In this document: positions 47,882-56,581 of the stretch, one piece after another
Layout of the letters: each line of letters begins with the position of its first letter
Numbering within the stretch: position 1 is the first letter of the stretch
NCBI RefSeq assembly: GCF_012516475.1
Contig: NZ_CP051217.1
Location: 496,001-560,000 of the forward strand
Direction of reading: 5' to 3'
Length of the DNA stretch: 64,000 bases
Source of the DNA: Parasphingorhabdus halotolerans
Lineage (GTDB): Bacteria > Pseudomonadota > Alphaproteobacteria > Sphingomonadales > Sphingomonadaceae
Translations under genes and position numbers: made by a program
Notes under the pieces: generated by a model
What the model was told of the DNA's origin: nothing
Seen by the model: only the letters and a program-made list of their open reading frames with translations
The model's database searches: none

Positions 47882-48409
47882 TCAAGCGCGACTTTCGCTT
47901 CTCCGCCAGATCAAGGCGGCGATCATGCCTATGGTCCCCGCAACAAAACTCAACGATTTCAGCGGCTGGCAAAATCCTGCAATTCCAGCGAGTAGGTCGC
48001 TTCCATTGTTCTGTAAAAGCTGGATGATTTGGCTGATGGTTTCAGTATAGTCGAACGCACCGAACAGAAAATATGCGACAACGCAAAACAGCCCGAGTTT
48101 CTTGAGCGATGGAGAGCGGGCTTCTTGCCATATCAGCCGCCCGCCGATGATACCCCCGCTCATATAAAGACCTATGAAAACGAGATCGCCGATCATCGAC
48201 CACTTGGCGTAGTTGATTTGACCCAAAGCAGCCCAGCTTGCCTGAATTGCATTTACTCGTTCAGCGGTGGTCGCACTCTGGTGATCCAATATGCCTTGTG
48301 GAGCGACATCGGTCATTAGTGGACCGCTTGTCACAACAAGCATCGCAAAAACAGCCAAACCGCCGAGCCAGAATATCCAGAAATATTTCCAGTGCATTAG
48401 TCCCGACAT
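47882..48409 (-). CDS. hypothetical four-helix membrane protein
   Basis: A 175-residue inner-membrane protein with hydrophobic segments around residues 8-28, 75-95, 105-120 and 150-168. A periplasmic loop follows the first helix (MTDVAPQGILDHQSATTAERVNAIQASW). The N-terminus WKYFWIFWLGGLAVFAMLV is very aromatic. RBS GGCGGGAAG. It sits between the peptidase and the alpha/beta hydrolase on the same strand; I do not recognise a function. Confidence 0.75.
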   Translation of the reverse strand: MSGLMHWKYFWIFWLGGLAVFAMLVVTSGPLMTDVAPQGILDHQSATTAERVNAIQASWAALGQINYAKWSMIGDLVFIGLYMSGGIIGGRLIWQEARSPSLKKLGLFCVVAYFLFGAFDYTETISQIIQLLQNNGSDLLAGIAGFCQPLKSLSFVAGTIGMIAALIWRRSESRA

Positions 48410-48421
48410 GTTCTTCCCGCC

Positions 48422-49174
48422 TTACGTTGTTAAAAAACGAACCAACTCAAACCCCAGTTCCGGCTTTGTAACACAACTCATATGGGTTCCGGGAATTTCT
48501 ACGAGCTGTCCGCTCAGTAATGCATCTGCCAATTTTTGAGGATCGCCATTGTCGCGGTCTTCCGCGCCGCATAGCACCAGCACCGGCATCGGGATTGCAT
48601 CGAGAGCATCAGGTTCCATATCGGTAAAACTTCCCAGCAAATGCGCCGCAGCGACGGGATCAATCTTCTGGCTTTTCATGAACTGGATCGCAAACCAATG
48701 CGGATCGCCGCGCTTGGCCGTATCGCGCAATTCTATTGCCTTGAGGAAAAAATCACGTCGGCGTTGCCAACCTGCAAGGCCCTCCAGGCCCATGCCAGCC
48801 AATATCGCTTTGCGGGGTGTCAGGCCCTGTGTGAGGAGCTTGGCAGTCGTGCGAGCGCCGAGGGAAAAGCCGCCCAAATCGTAATCTGTTAACTCCAGAT
48901 GCGCAATGAGGGCGAAAGTGTCCTTGACCAGCACATCCGCAGGATAGGCGGTAGGATCATGCGGCGCATCGCTTTGACCGTGCGCACGCAGATCAGGCAT
49001 GATGACGCGAAACCCGGCGTCGGCCAGTGTCGCCGCATGACCGAATTTGATCCAGTTGGTGTCGGCGTTGGAGAACAGGCCGTGGAGCAGGATGATCGGT
49101 CGGCCTACTCCCATCTCGTGGATTTTGAGGTTTACGTTATCAAAGGATGAGAAGTGCCAATCAGATAAGTTCAC
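48422..49174 (-). CDS. alpha/beta hydrolase
   Basis: A 250-residue alpha/beta-hydrolase-fold enzyme: oxyanion segment IILLHGLFSNADTNW, PDLRAHGQSDAPHDP, nucleophile elbow GGFSLGARTTAKL, acid LCGAEDRDNGDP and the final His in IPGTHMSCVTKP. Substrate is not determined. I start at GTG 49174, overlapping the preceding stop (GTGA); an in-frame ATG at 49201 preceded by GAGGA would add nine residues. Confidence 0.87.
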   Translation of the reverse strand: MNLSDWHFSSFDNVNLKIHEMGVGRPIILLHGLFSNADTNWIKFGHAATLADAGFRVIMPDLRAHGQSDAPHDPTAYPADVLVKDTFALIAHLELTDYDLGGFSLGARTTAKLLTQGLTPRKAILAGMGLEGLAGWQRRRDFFLKAIELRDTAKRGDPHWFAIQFMKSQKIDPVAAAHLLGSFTDMEPDALDAIPMPVLVLCGAEDRDNGDPQKLADALLSGQLVEIPGTHMSCVTKPELGFELVRFLTT

Positions 49175-49623
49175 TGATCGGGACCCACATATTTGATCCA
49201 TTCCTCGTTAGATTGCGGTTGCGTTTCTAACGACGGCGTGCCTTCGGGAATGATGATCCAGGGCTGTTTGCTGGAAACCCAGAAATGCGCAGACGGGCTC
49301 ATTTTCATGCTATCGTCCAGCGTTCCCACTCTCAAACTCACAACGCCGGGCCGCTGATCATTGGCTGCGTAGATACGCCCCAGACATTTCGCGCAGCCCG
49401 CTATTGTGCTTATTGCGCCGTTTGGTTGGATAACATGTCCTTCATTCAACTCGCCGACAACGGTCAAATCGGCCTCGGTCACCAGCATATGCATACTGAA
49501 GGAACTACCCGTCCGCTTCTGGCAGTCTGTGCAATGGCATGCATAGGGTTTCATCCGGAAACCGGGTTTCAGCGTATATTTCACCGCGCCGCAAAGACAG
49601 CCTCCGGTCAGTTCATCCGTCAT
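49171..49623 (-). CDS. GFA family glutathione-dependent formaldehyde-activating-like protein
   Basis: A 150-residue GFA-domain protein. Zinc-ligand cysteines are in GGCLCGAVKY and YACHCTDCQKRTGSSFS, with the second site in AGCAKCLGRIYA. GSLRVGTLDD and HFWVSSKQPW are also typical. Glutathione-formaldehyde activation is demonstrated for only a few members, so the activity is provisional. Start at MTDELTGG with GGGA upstream; longer frames lack conservation. Overlaps the hydrolase start. Confidence 0.88.
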   Translation of the reverse strand: MTDELTGGCLCGAVKYTLKPGFRMKPYACHCTDCQKRTGSSFSMHMLVTEADLTVVGELNEGHVIQPNGAISTIAGCAKCLGRIYAANDQRPGVVSLRVGTLDDSMKMSPSAHFWVSSKQPWIIIPEGTPSLETQPQSNEEWIKYVGPDQ

Positions 49624-49811
49624 GACTGATCCCAAAGTTGACCAATCTGCCACCAAGGATGCCTCTTTTTCTGCCATTTCCAATGTTGAAAACATTCGTT
49701 TGAAAGATCGCGGTAACGGCGGTGGGGCGAAATTGTGGCATAGCCTGAGCGTAACGTCTTAATGCGATTTAGAAAAGCTTCATTTTGTTCCTAAGTATCG
49801 TCGAGCTAAAT

Positions 49812-49894
49812 CGTCATTGCGAGAAGCGATAGCGACGCGGCAATCCAAAGAGATAGAGCGATGCTCTGGATTGCTTGGCGCTGCTCGCAATGAC
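49812..49894. repeat. palindromic repeat family A, copy A5
   Basis: An 83-bp member (CGTCATTGCGAG ... CTCGCAATGAC; inner GGCAATCCAAAG / CTCTGGATTGC) in the 298-bp spacer between the GFA protein and the thioredoxin-fold isomerase. The remaining spacer shows no gene or clear regulatory signal. Confidence 0.9.
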
Positions 49895-49921
49895 AAAATT
49901 TCATTAAGCGGTAATTATGCC

Positions 49922-50569
49922 CTAACGCTCGGCGAGGCCCTTTTGCTTCATCCGCCAGACGGCAAGCTCAATGCGGTCCTGCCCGAAAAAAGGTTCGCCT
50001 TCAAAAACCAAAGTGGGCACGCCCCAATGACCCGAAGCCTCGAGCGCCTTCTGGTTATCGGCGATCTCGGCGTCCAGCTCTTCCGGTTGGGTATTGGCTT
50101 CAGCGCGCAGTTCATCCAGATTAACAGCAGCGCGTTCTGCAGCGCCTTTCAAATGGTCGCCTTCATTCCACCCCGGCGTTCCGCCCCAGATCAGCTGCGA
50201 AACCTCATTGGCAAACTCCAGCCCCTTGCCCCGCCGAGAGGCCGCCTGCCCCATGCGGGTCAGTTCGAAAATATAGGGTTGTTCCTCTGCAATCTTGCGG
50301 GTCTGGACATCCTGCACGATAGGATCTGGGTTGGGCGGCGCCAGCGGGATATCCATGAACTGCGCCACGCGAAAAATGTCCCGGAAGGTATAGCCGAGCC
50401 AGTTGGGATGGTTCTTTTCAAAAAAATCCGGATCACGGATCGCCAGCGGATAGACAAAGCGTTGGTTGATCCGGAGATCATATTTTTTAGTCAACTCCAC
50501 ATATCGCCGCGTAGCGAGATAGCTGTAGGGCGAACGGAAGGACCAGTAAACGTCTGCGGTGTGTGTCAT
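49922..50569 (-). CDS. 2-hydroxychromene-2-carboxylate isomerase/DsbA-fold protein
   Basis: A 215-residue thioredoxin-fold protein of the kappa-GST/HCCA isomerase group: DVYWSFRSPYSYLATRRY carries the active serine of the SPYSYL motif, and SGHWGVPTLVFEGEPFFGQDRIELAVW the cis-proline and C-terminal helix. There is no CxxC, so it is not an oxidoreductase of disulfides. Glutathione-dependent isomerisation of an aromatic intermediate is the family model; no aromatic pathway is adjacent. Confidence 0.88.
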   Translation of the reverse strand: MTHTADVYWSFRSPYSYLATRRYVELTKKYDLRINQRFVYPLAIRDPDFFEKNHPNWLGYTFRDIFRVAQFMDIPLAPPNPDPIVQDVQTRKIAEEQPYIFELTRMGQAASRRGKGLEFANEVSQLIWGGTPGWNEGDHLKGAAERAAVNLDELRAEANTQPEELDAEIADNQKALEASGHWGVPTLVFEGEPFFGQDRIELAVWRMKQKGLAER

Positions 50570-50646
50570 AGCCACGATATTACATATCCGTCATCCAGGT
50601 TAAAGCGGGAATTTGCCTACCCCGAATGAGTTGAATGACGGGGAAA

Positions 50647-51168
50647 CTATTTTGACAGCGCCAGAAATTGATCGATGCGTTTAACGAGTTTGGCCGCACC
50701 CGTTGCGTAGGGATCAACGAAGATTATTTTCCCCGATTTCAGCTTTATCGTGTAACCGCGCAGCAGCGAGAGGCGGGCGCTGGCGATTTCCTGAAAGTCG
50801 ATTTCCCGCTCCCCGCCCTGATCCTGTCGAAAGACAACACGTTGGCCGCGGAACCGGATTGCGAATTTCAGAACGCGGCGCACTTGCCAGATTGCCAGCA
50901 GGGTTCCAACCGAAAATGCCAGCAGAAGCCAGCCCAAAATCCGCATCTGCTCCGCCCCGTCCGTCCGCGACGAACCGACAAACAGCCAGATCCAGCCGAA
51001 CAATCCGATAAGTACCAAACCCAACGCCAATGCAGTCCAGTGCAGGGCCGAGGGTCGCAGATGCACCCACCCGGCCCTGACGCGCGGCGCCCTGGCGTTC
51101 AACCGGACGAGATCGACAACAATCATACTGGCGACCAATCCGCAAACCAGATTGATTAGAATTGACAT
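50647..51168 (-). CDS. hypothetical membrane protein with C-terminal PH-like part
   Basis: A 173-residue protein with three hydrophobic segments (residues 1-22, 45-67, 78-95) and a beta-rich cytosolic end: KFAIRFRGQRVVFRQDQGGEREIDFQEIASARLSLLRGYTIKLKSGKIIFVDPYATGAAKLV, which looks like a small PH-like/bacterial membrane-associated domain. I do not recognise a family. It stands alone between the isomerase and the OmpA-family gene. Confidence 0.72.
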   Translation of the reverse strand: MSILINLVCGLVASMIVVDLVRLNARAPRVRAGWVHLRPSALHWTALALGLVLIGLFGWIWLFVGSSRTDGAEQMRILGWLLLAFSVGTLLAIWQVRRVLKFAIRFRGQRVVFRQDQGGEREIDFQEIASARLSLLRGYTIKLKSGKIIFVDPYATGAAKLVKRIDQFLALSK

Positions 51169-51297
51169 TGCGTAAGTTTAGCGAAGTAAATTTACCAAAT
51201 GATTATAGCCATGAAATTCTACCAGCATTAAATTCGTTCGCAACCGAACTGCCGGTCTCTTAACTAGGGTGTCGCGGCGAGCAAAGCCGGCCAAAGA

Positions 51298-52182
51298 TCA
51301 AAGCCCATCAACGCTCTTGCTGACCAATATGTTCACCGCAACACGGCGATTCTGCGCCTTGCCTTCTGGGGTTTCATTGTCCGCCAGTGGATCCGCTTCG
51401 GCCATTCCGGTGGGAGTGAGCATGCGATAGGGTTTCCAGCCGCAGGCTTGCTGGAGATGGTTCACGACGCGGCTCGCCCGCCGTTCGCTTAGTGTCTGGT
51501 TATACTCCTGGCTGCCAACCGAATCGGTGTAGCCAACAACGAGCAGCAGAGCATTGTCCATCGCTTCGGCCTGATTTGCTGCGGCGCAAAGCTCGTTTTC
51601 GGCCTGTGGGGTGAGCTTCCACTTCCCGGTGTCAAAGTTCACGTTTGTCGTGCCCTTGATATTATACTTGTCAATGTCCCCCATTCGACCGCGCAAGGCC
51701 TCGGTCGCTGCTGTCTGTTCGGCAAAGCCCTGCGCCGTACCGTTGCGGATCATGCTGGCGGTCTTGAGGTCCTTGTTTTTTAGCTCAATCTGGCTGGCCA
51801 CCAGTTCGCCGTTCCACTGCAAGGTGTCAACGGTAACTGGCAAACCGTTGAGCAGCGAATCTGCAGCAAGCTGATTGCGATTGAGGCCCAGGAAACCGCC
51901 ACTGGCCTTGATCTTGGTGGTGTCATTGATGGCTACAATTGCCTGCGTGCCGTCATCGGCCGTGACTTGCAACCTGCCGGCGCTACGTGCTGAAATAATG
52001 CCTTTAAGCTCAGGCCCTTCGGTGGCCATAGTCGCATCAAATTCCGCTTGCTGGCCGGACACGATGATGTCTTCTCTACCAGCTTCCGGACCTTGCTGCT
52101 GCGCAGACACGCCCGTTGGCACCAATATGGCAAATGTGCCAAGTGCCACGGTGATTTTTAAACTTCTGGAAGTGACGCTCAT
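51298..52182 (-). CDS. OmpA-family outer-membrane protein
   Basis: A 294-residue exported protein. Signal peptide (SLKITVALGTFAILVPTGVSA) precedes a ~130-residue beta-rich domain of the kind that binds small ligands (GIISARSAGRLQVTADDGTQAIVAINDTTKIKASGG, LNGLPVTVDTLQWNGELVASQIELK), then an OmpA C-terminal domain with the peptidoglycan-binding pattern VVGYTDSVGSQEYNQTLSERRASRVVNHL and AQNRRVAVNILV. It probably anchors the envelope to peptidoglycan. Confidence 0.9.
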   Translation of the reverse strand: MSVTSRSLKITVALGTFAILVPTGVSAQQQGPEAGREDIIVSGQQAEFDATMATEGPELKGIISARSAGRLQVTADDGTQAIVAINDTTKIKASGGFLGLNRNQLAADSLLNGLPVTVDTLQWNGELVASQIELKNKDLKTASMIRNGTAQGFAEQTAATEALRGRMGDIDKYNIKGTTNVNFDTGKWKLTPQAENELCAAANQAEAMDNALLLVVGYTDSVGSQEYNQTLSERRASRVVNHLQQACGWKPYRMLTPTGMAEADPLADNETPEGKAQNRRVAVNILVSKSVDGL

Positions 52183-52493
52183 TATTATGCTCCTTCAAAC
52201 AATAAGAGCCCCCTATGTATTCGTAGGTTTTCACCCGACCGAACCTGTGATCACGCGTCCGGCTATCAGTTTTCTCTTCATCTCGCACTGCAAGATGAGC
52301 TGCATGGAAGCCCTAATTGTTCAGTCCATCATTTCTGACACATGAACGCGATCGACGATATTGCCCGTTTTACGGGTAATCCGAGCGTATCGTGCGGCGA
52401 ACAGATACTGACTGCGAACAGGTGCGATCACCGGTCAGCAGAATCGCCGCGACAAATTGAGAAGCATTGCCCCAACTGGGTGGTCGGCTTGTC
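52183..52493. other. 311-bp intergenic region between OmpA-family gene and asd
   Basis: No convincing gene is seen on either strand. It holds the upstream region of the OmpA-family gene (minus strand, ribosome-binding site GAAGGAGC next to the start) and the 3' side of asd. The only structure is an imperfect palindrome at 52360-52380 (ATTGCCCGT-TTT-ACGGGTAAT) without a T-run, so neither terminator nor operator can be claimed. Confidence 0.4.
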
Positions 52494-53519
52494 CTAGCCC
52501 TTTTGCAAATGCTTCCGCCCAAGCAACTCGGCAATCTGCACCGCATTAAGCGCTGCGCCCTTGCGGAGATTATCGCTGACGCACCAGATGTTCAGGCCAT
52601 TTTTCACCGTCGGGTCTTCCCGGACGCGGCTGATGTAAGTGGCACCATCGCCGACACATTCTACCGGCGTCACATAGCCTTCATCCTCGCGCTTATCGAC
52701 CAACATGATGCCCGGCGCGTCGCGGAGGATTTTCTGGGCGTCTTTGGCCGAGAGTTCCTTTTCAAACTCGATATTGATCGACTCGCTGTGTCCAACGAAT
52801 ACCGGAACGCGGACGCAAGTAGCCGTGACCTTGATCCTGGAATCGAGGATTTTCTTGGTTTCGACGACCATCTTCCATTCTTCCTTGGTCGAGCCATCGT
52901 CCAGAAAAACATCGATATGCGGAATTACGTTGAACGCGATCTGCTTGGTGAACACGCTGTTGGTCTTGGGATCACCAACAAAAATCGCTCGGGATTGCTC
53001 GAAAAGCTCATCCATGCCGCCTTTGCCTGCGCCGGAAACCGACTGATAGGTGGAGACAACCACGCGTTTGATCACGGCCGCATCATGGAGCGGCTTTAAC
53101 GCCACAACCATTTGAGCGGTCGAGCAATTGGGATTAGCGATGATGTTGCGTTTCTTATAGTCATCAATCGCTTCGGGGTTCACCTCAGGAACGATTAGCG
53201 GCACATCGGGGTCCATCCGGTACAATGAGCTATTGTCGATCACCACACAGCCTGCAGCAGCCGCTTTCGGCGCATATTCCTTGGCGGAATCAGACCCGGC
53301 TGCAAACAATGCAATATCCCAGCCAGCAAAGTCGAAATGCTCGATATTTTTGACCTTGAGCATCTTGTCGGTATCGCCGAGTTCAATCTCCATGCCCTGC
53401 GAGCGCGATGATGCGACCGCGGCGATCTCGTCAAACGGAAACTCGCGTTCAACCAAAACGTTCAGCATTTCACGCCCGACATTGCCTGTGGCGCCTACGA
53501 CTGCAACTTTGTAACCCAT
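52494..53519 (-). CDS. asd: aspartate-semialdehyde dehydrogenase
   Basis: Reduces aspartyl phosphate to aspartate semialdehyde for lysine, methionine, threonine and peptidoglycan precursors. NADP motif VAVVGATGNVGREML starts the protein; the nucleophile is in NPNCSTAQMVVALKPLHDA, and the substrate-binding YQSVSGAGKGGMDEL and RVPVFVGHSESINIEFE follow. 341 residues is normal. Its product is also the donor for carboxyspermidine made by the enzyme at 25039-26256. It lies downstream of the rplS terminator. Confidence 0.97.
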   Translation of the reverse strand: MGYKVAVVGATGNVGREMLNVLVEREFPFDEIAAVASSRSQGMEIELGDTDKMLKVKNIEHFDFAGWDIALFAAGSDSAKEYAPKAAAAGCVVIDNSSLYRMDPDVPLIVPEVNPEAIDDYKKRNIIANPNCSTAQMVVALKPLHDAAVIKRVVVSTYQSVSGAGKGGMDELFEQSRAIFVGDPKTNSVFTKQIAFNVIPHIDVFLDDGSTKEEWKMVVETKKILDSRIKVTATCVRVPVFVGHSESINIEFEKELSAKDAQKILRDAPGIMLVDKREDEGYVTPVECVGDGATYISRVREDPTVKNGLNIWCVSDNLRKGAALNAVQIAELLGRKHLQKG

Positions 53520-53545
53520 GAAACTTTTCCTGCATATAATATGAA

Positions 53546-53581
53546 AACAGCCGGTTATCCATCTGGAAAACCGGCTGTTTG
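53546..53581 (-). terminator. intrinsic terminator of the rplS operon
   Basis: A perfect 12-bp inverted repeat AAACAGCCGGTT / AACCGGCTGTTT (53546-53557, 53570-53581) with a 12-base loop, just past the rplS stop on its strand and before the asd start. The stem closes with AAA/TTT; the T-run is short on the minus strand. Confidence 0.8.
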
Positions 53582-53603
53582 AAAACGTACTATGAAGCGT
53601 ATC

Positions 53604-54038
53604 CTATTTCGCTTCGGCTTCCTTTTCAGCTGGCTTTGCTGCTGCCGGTTTGACTGTCGCAGCTGTATCCTTGGGCGCATTCAAACGACGTTCCGCAATA
53701 CGGGCACGCTTACCAGTACGACCGCGCAGATAATATAGTTTTGCACGACGCACGATACCACGGCGAACCACTGTAATGCTCTCAATATTGGGAGAATAGA
53801 GCGGAAACACACGCTCAACACCTTCGCCGAAGGACATTTTCCGTACGGTAAAGTTGGAGCCCATGCCGCGATTGGTGCGTGCGATGCAGACACCTTCATA
53901 ATTCTGGGTACGAACGCGTTCGCCTTCAACGACGCGGACACCGACGCGCAGCGTATCACCGGCGCGGAATTCTGGAATTTCTTTGGACGCGGTAAATGCC
54001 GCGACTTCTTCTGCTTCAATCGTCTGGATCAGGTTCAT
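53604..54038 (-). CDS. rplS: 50S ribosomal protein L19
   Basis: A 144-residue ribosomal protein with the family body [71 protein letters not shown] and [18 protein letters not shown]. The C-terminus is Ala/Lys/Glu-rich (about 25 residues). The start ATG overlaps the trmD stop, and a terminator follows. Confidence 0.97.
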   Translation of the reverse strand: MNLIQTIEAEEVAAFTASKEIPEFRAGDTLRVGVRVVEGERVRTQNYEGVCIARTNRGMGSNFTVRKMSFGEGVERVFPLYSPNIESITVVRRGIVRRAKLYYLRGRTGKRARIAERRLNAPKDTAATVKPAAAKPAEKEAEAK

Positions 54039-54892
54039 GACCGATCTTCCTTATCTTTTTCCTGCGCACCAGAGGGCGACTGATCCGGAGTGTCCCTGTG
54101 ACGCTCCCATAAATCCGGCCGCCTTAGCCGTGTATCTTCCTCTGCCCGTTGTTTCCGCCAAGCAGCTATTTTCGCATGATCCCCCGATCGCAAGACTTCA
54201 GGGATGATACGCCCTTCCCATTTTTGAGGTCGGGTATATTGTGGATATTCCAGAATTCCGTGTTCGAAACTCTCGTCATCTCCGCTAGAAGACGCGCCCA
54301 TTACCCCGGGCAGCAGCCGAATGCAAGCGTCTAAAAGAACCAAAGCACCCATTTCTCCACCGGACAAGATGTAATCTCCGATCGAGACTTCCTCGATATT
54401 ACGAGCTTCGAACAACCGCTCGTCAAAACCTTCAAAACGGCCGCAGATTATGGTGACACCAGGACCGGACGCAATTTCGCGGACACGCGCTTGGGTGAGC
54501 GGCTTTCCGCGTGGTGTCATGGCGAGGATGGGGGGCATTGGCGCGCTAATAGCCGTTCGTGCTGAGCCTGTTGAAGTACGACCGGCGGTGGCACCAACCT
54601 GTCCTTTGACAAGCTCAGGACGAGCGGTATCGCTTGCCGTAACCTGTTCCGCGATCCGCTCCACCGCAAAATCCAGAGCTGCCGCCATGACGTCAGCCCG
54701 CAAAACCATCCCGGCGCCGCCACCCGCCGGCGTGTCATCGACCGATTTATGCTTATCCGTCGCAAAATCGCGCGGATTTATGGAGTTACAAGCCCACTTC
54801 CCCTCCTCCAGCGCTCTACCCGCCAGCGATGTACCAAGCGGTCCGGGGAACATTTCCGGGTAAAGGGTCAGGATTTGGGCATTAAAGGTCAT
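54035..54892 (-). CDS. trmD: tRNA (guanine-N1)-methyltransferase with a repeat-derived insert
   Basis: Makes m1G37 in tRNAs. The knot fold is complete: [46 protein letters not shown], the SAM-binding [39 protein letters not shown] and the C-terminal [26 protein letters not shown]. At 285 residues it is longer than usual (about 240-255): residues ~90-114 ([20 protein letters not shown]...) are encoded by a 75-bp family B palindromic repeat. The insert lies in a loop before strand TPRGK, so the catalytic core is intact. ATGA overlaps on both sides. Confidence 0.95.
   Translation of the reverse strand: MTFNAQILTLYPEMFPGPLGTSLAGRALEEGKWACNSINPRDFATDKHKSVDDTPAGGGAGMVLRADVMAAALDFAVERIAEQVTASDTARPELVKGQVGATAGRTSTGSARTAISAPMPPILAMTPRGKPLTQARVREIASGPGVTIICGRFEGFDERLFEARNIEEVSIGDYILSGGEMGALVLLDACIRLLPGVMGASSSGDDESFEHGILEYPQYTRPQKWEGRIIPEVLRSGDHAKIAAWRKQRAEEDTRLRRPDLWERHRDTPDQSPSGAQEKDKEDRS
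54553..54627. repeat. palindromic repeat family B, copy B2 (inside trmD)
   Basis: A 75-bp member, CCGTTCGTGCTGAGCCTGTT at one end and CTTTGACAAGCTCAGGACGA with GCGG at the other. Its length is a multiple of three and its trmD frame has no stop, so it is translated as 25 residues. The arms are the same as those of B1 and B3. Confidence 0.92.
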
Positions 54893-55215
54893 TTGCCTCT
54901 CCTGGAGTTTATCCAGACGAAGGCTGTGATGAAACAGACAAAGAAGCTCGCAAAAAAACCGACGCCGACGCCCACCGTCATCGCCAGCATTCCGCCGCTG
55001 TCGCAGATGTCAACATCCGTGCATAGGTCAGATTGTATCCACCATATTCCATAGAGCCAGTAGAGGAAGGTCAACCCTGGCACCGGTAAACTCGCCCAAA
55101 AAGGCAACCACGCCCTGTTTATATCCGGGTAGCGCCGTGTTGCGACGACAATGAATCCAATCGTAAACAAAATTAAAAACAGGATGGTTGAAACCAGTAT
55201 CATGAATTGGCTCAA
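54889..55215 (-). CDS. hypothetical small membrane protein
   Basis: A 108-residue protein with three hydrophobic segments (residues 4-24, 38-60, 78-100) and a short extracytoplasmic loop with two cysteines ([15 protein letters not shown]). It overlaps the trmD start by 4 bp and is divergent from the gene at 55274. It lies inside the broken rpsP-rimM-trmD-rplS operon and is not recognised. Confidence 0.7.
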   Translation of the reverse strand: MSQFMILVSTILFLILFTIGFIVVATRRYPDINRAWLPFWASLPVPGLTFLYWLYGIWWIQSDLCTDVDICDSGGMLAMTVGVGVGFFASFFVCFITAFVWINSRRGK

Positions 55216-55273
55216 ACTATGGCATCAGGCCCAAGTCAACCAATTCTTCAGCATTGCTCGCTATACTGCCCTC

Positions 55274-55831
55274 ATGAATATCGAGCAGATCCTCCGCATC
55301 GGGTATAATTTTACCAATCTGTCCTCCCGGCGGAAACGGAATGCGCGCAGCCGCCATGCCAACCGGATTGAGCTGGGAAACATTGTCGGACCCTCGCGTG
55401 CCAAACAGGCTGCGGGATGGGGGTTTTACCTGTTTACGGCGGTGCTGAGCATCTGGCTGTTCGTCTATATCAGCGGCCTGTTCCCCTATCTCGGATATGA
55501 ACACCGCACCCATCATTATCACAAATTTTCCAGCAACGAGGGCGTTGTCTCGTCATCACTGGGGCCAAACAGCATGTTTCTGGTCAAGGGACAGACGGCC
55601 TTTTACGACTATGACATGAAGGTCACCAAACAGACGAGCGGGATGTGGCTGGATATCCGACCGATTTATGAAATCGGCATATCCGACAATGCGAAATGGA
55701 TTCATGGCGACCAGCAGGGACGCTGGGAATATGAAGTCCCCGAAACCGGCGTCTACAGCTTCAAGCATGACGTCAATCACCGCGCGTTTGACAGTAAGGT
55801 GACCTATGATGTGAGCTGGGGTGCTTATTGA
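55274..55831 (+). CDS. hypothetical membrane-anchored protein
   Basis: A 185-residue protein with one membrane segment (WGFYLFTAVLSIWLFVYISGLFPYLGY) and a C-terminal beta-rich domain outside (SSLGPNSMFLVKGQTAFYDYDMKVTKQTSGMWLDIRPIYEIGIS ... WEYEVPETGVYSFKHDV). It is the only plus-strand gene inside the split ribosomal operon. Start uncertain: ATG at 55274 avoids overlap with the divergent neighbour, ATG at 55202 is also possible. Unknown function. Confidence 0.7.
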   Translation: MNIEQILRIGYNFTNLSSRRKRNARSRHANRIELGNIVGPSRAKQAAGWGFYLFTAVLSIWLFVYISGLFPYLGYEHRTHHYHKFSSNEGVVSSSLGPNSMFLVKGQTAFYDYDMKVTKQTSGMWLDIRPIYEIGISDNAKWIHGDQQGRWEYEVPETGVYSFKHDVNHRAFDSKVTYDVSWGAY

Positions 55832-55835
55832 GTAT

Positions 55836-55864
55836 GGGATTTAAGCGTTTGGACGTTTAATCCC
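55836..55864. terminator. hairpin between the membrane protein gene and vapC
   Basis: GGGATTTAA and TTTAATCCC form a hairpin with one mismatch, in the 35-bp gap between the convergent genes at 55274-55831 and vapC. No clear T-run; weak evidence for termination. Confidence 0.35.
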
Positions 55865-55866
55865 GT

Positions 55867-56250
55867 TCATGCAGCAACCGTCCAGTTCTCGACGTTTAAC
55901 TCCGGTATATCGCCAAAATCCGCTTCATTATTCGTCACCAATGTCAAATCAAGCGACAAGGCCTGCGCGCCGATCAGGCGATCATAGCTGCCGCGTTTGA
56001 AAGAGAGCCGTGAATAGACTTCGGCCACTTCCTGATCAAACGGCAATATCGGAATGTTTGTAAAAAACGCTCTGGCCTGTCCGACTGCATCAAACCTTTG
56101 TGCCCCAAATATAACTTCAGCATAGACAATAGCCGACGTAACAATTTGCCCTACAAAACAATTTGTAAAACGGTTTGCCGCAATTTCGGATTTTCCTTCA
56201 AGCAGGTAAATGCAGATATTGGTATCCAGCAGAAATTCTGGTTCAACCAT
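55867..56250 (-). CDS. vapC: type II toxin VapC-like PIN-domain ribonuclease
   Basis: A 127-residue PIN-domain protein, the toxin partner of the adjacent antitoxin. Acidic catalytic residues are Asp in LLDTNICIYLLEG, Glu in VYAEVIFGAQ, and Asp in YDRLIGAQALSLDLTLVTNNEADF. The start is ATG at 56250, overlapping the antitoxin stop by 8 bp. A single-strand-specific or tRNA-cleaving RNase is expected; the target is not predictable. Confidence 0.9.
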   Translation of the reverse strand: MVEPEFLLDTNICIYLLEGKSEIAANRFTNCFVGQIVTSAIVYAEVIFGAQRFDAVGQARAFFTNIPILPFDQEVAEVYSRLSFKRGSYDRLIGAQALSLDLTLVTNNEADFGDIPELNVENWTVAA

Positions 56251-56530
56251 TCCTGTCTTTCTGTTCAGACCAACTGCGGCTCTTCTGTTCAAACGGCAGG
56301 CGCTTTATCCCTTTGATCGATCCGTAGAGCCCGTCCAAACTCAGCTTTTTCGGTTTATTTGGTACCGGCTCCGCAATATAACGCCCATGCACTTCGCGCA
56401 GGATCATTTCGGTACCTTCCTTTATTCCCAGCGCTTTGGGGAGCCGTAAGGCAACGGAATTGCCGGATTTGAATACCTTTCCGCGGTAATTTTTGTCATT
56501 GCCCTGCGTAATTTTTTCTGATTTGCCCAT
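56243..56530 (-). CDS. vapB: type II antitoxin VapB-like (AbrB/MazE fold)
   Basis: A 95-residue antitoxin with an N-terminal AbrB/SpoVT swapped-hairpin domain (YRGKVFKSGNSVALRLPKALGIKEGTEMIL) and a C-terminal, positively charged toxin-binding tail (GSIKGIKRLPFEQKSRSW). Start ATG at 56530 follows GGAG; upstream TTG at 56581 would overlap the promoter. It autoregulates through the two GTATATAC sites upstream, as is usual for this class (inference). Confidence 0.9.
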   Translation of the reverse strand: MGKSEKITQGNDKNYRGKVFKSGNSVALRLPKALGIKEGTEMILREVHGRYIAEPVPNKPKKLSLDGLYGSIKGIKRLPFEQKSRSWSEQKDRNG

Positions 56531-56540
56531 AGCGAACTCC

Positions 56541-56581
56541 GTATATACATTAAGTATATACAAAAATATGGCATCAGTCAA
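56541..56581 (-). promoter_or_regulatory. vapBC promoter with overlapping operator
   Basis: On the minus strand TTGACT (56581-56576) and TATACT (56558-56553), 17 bp apart, form a near-consensus sigma70 promoter. Two copies of the self-complementary GTATATAC at 56541-56548 and 56554-56561 (5-bp spacer) make an operator that covers the -10 box. The -35 sits on the end of rimM. Confidence 0.8.
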
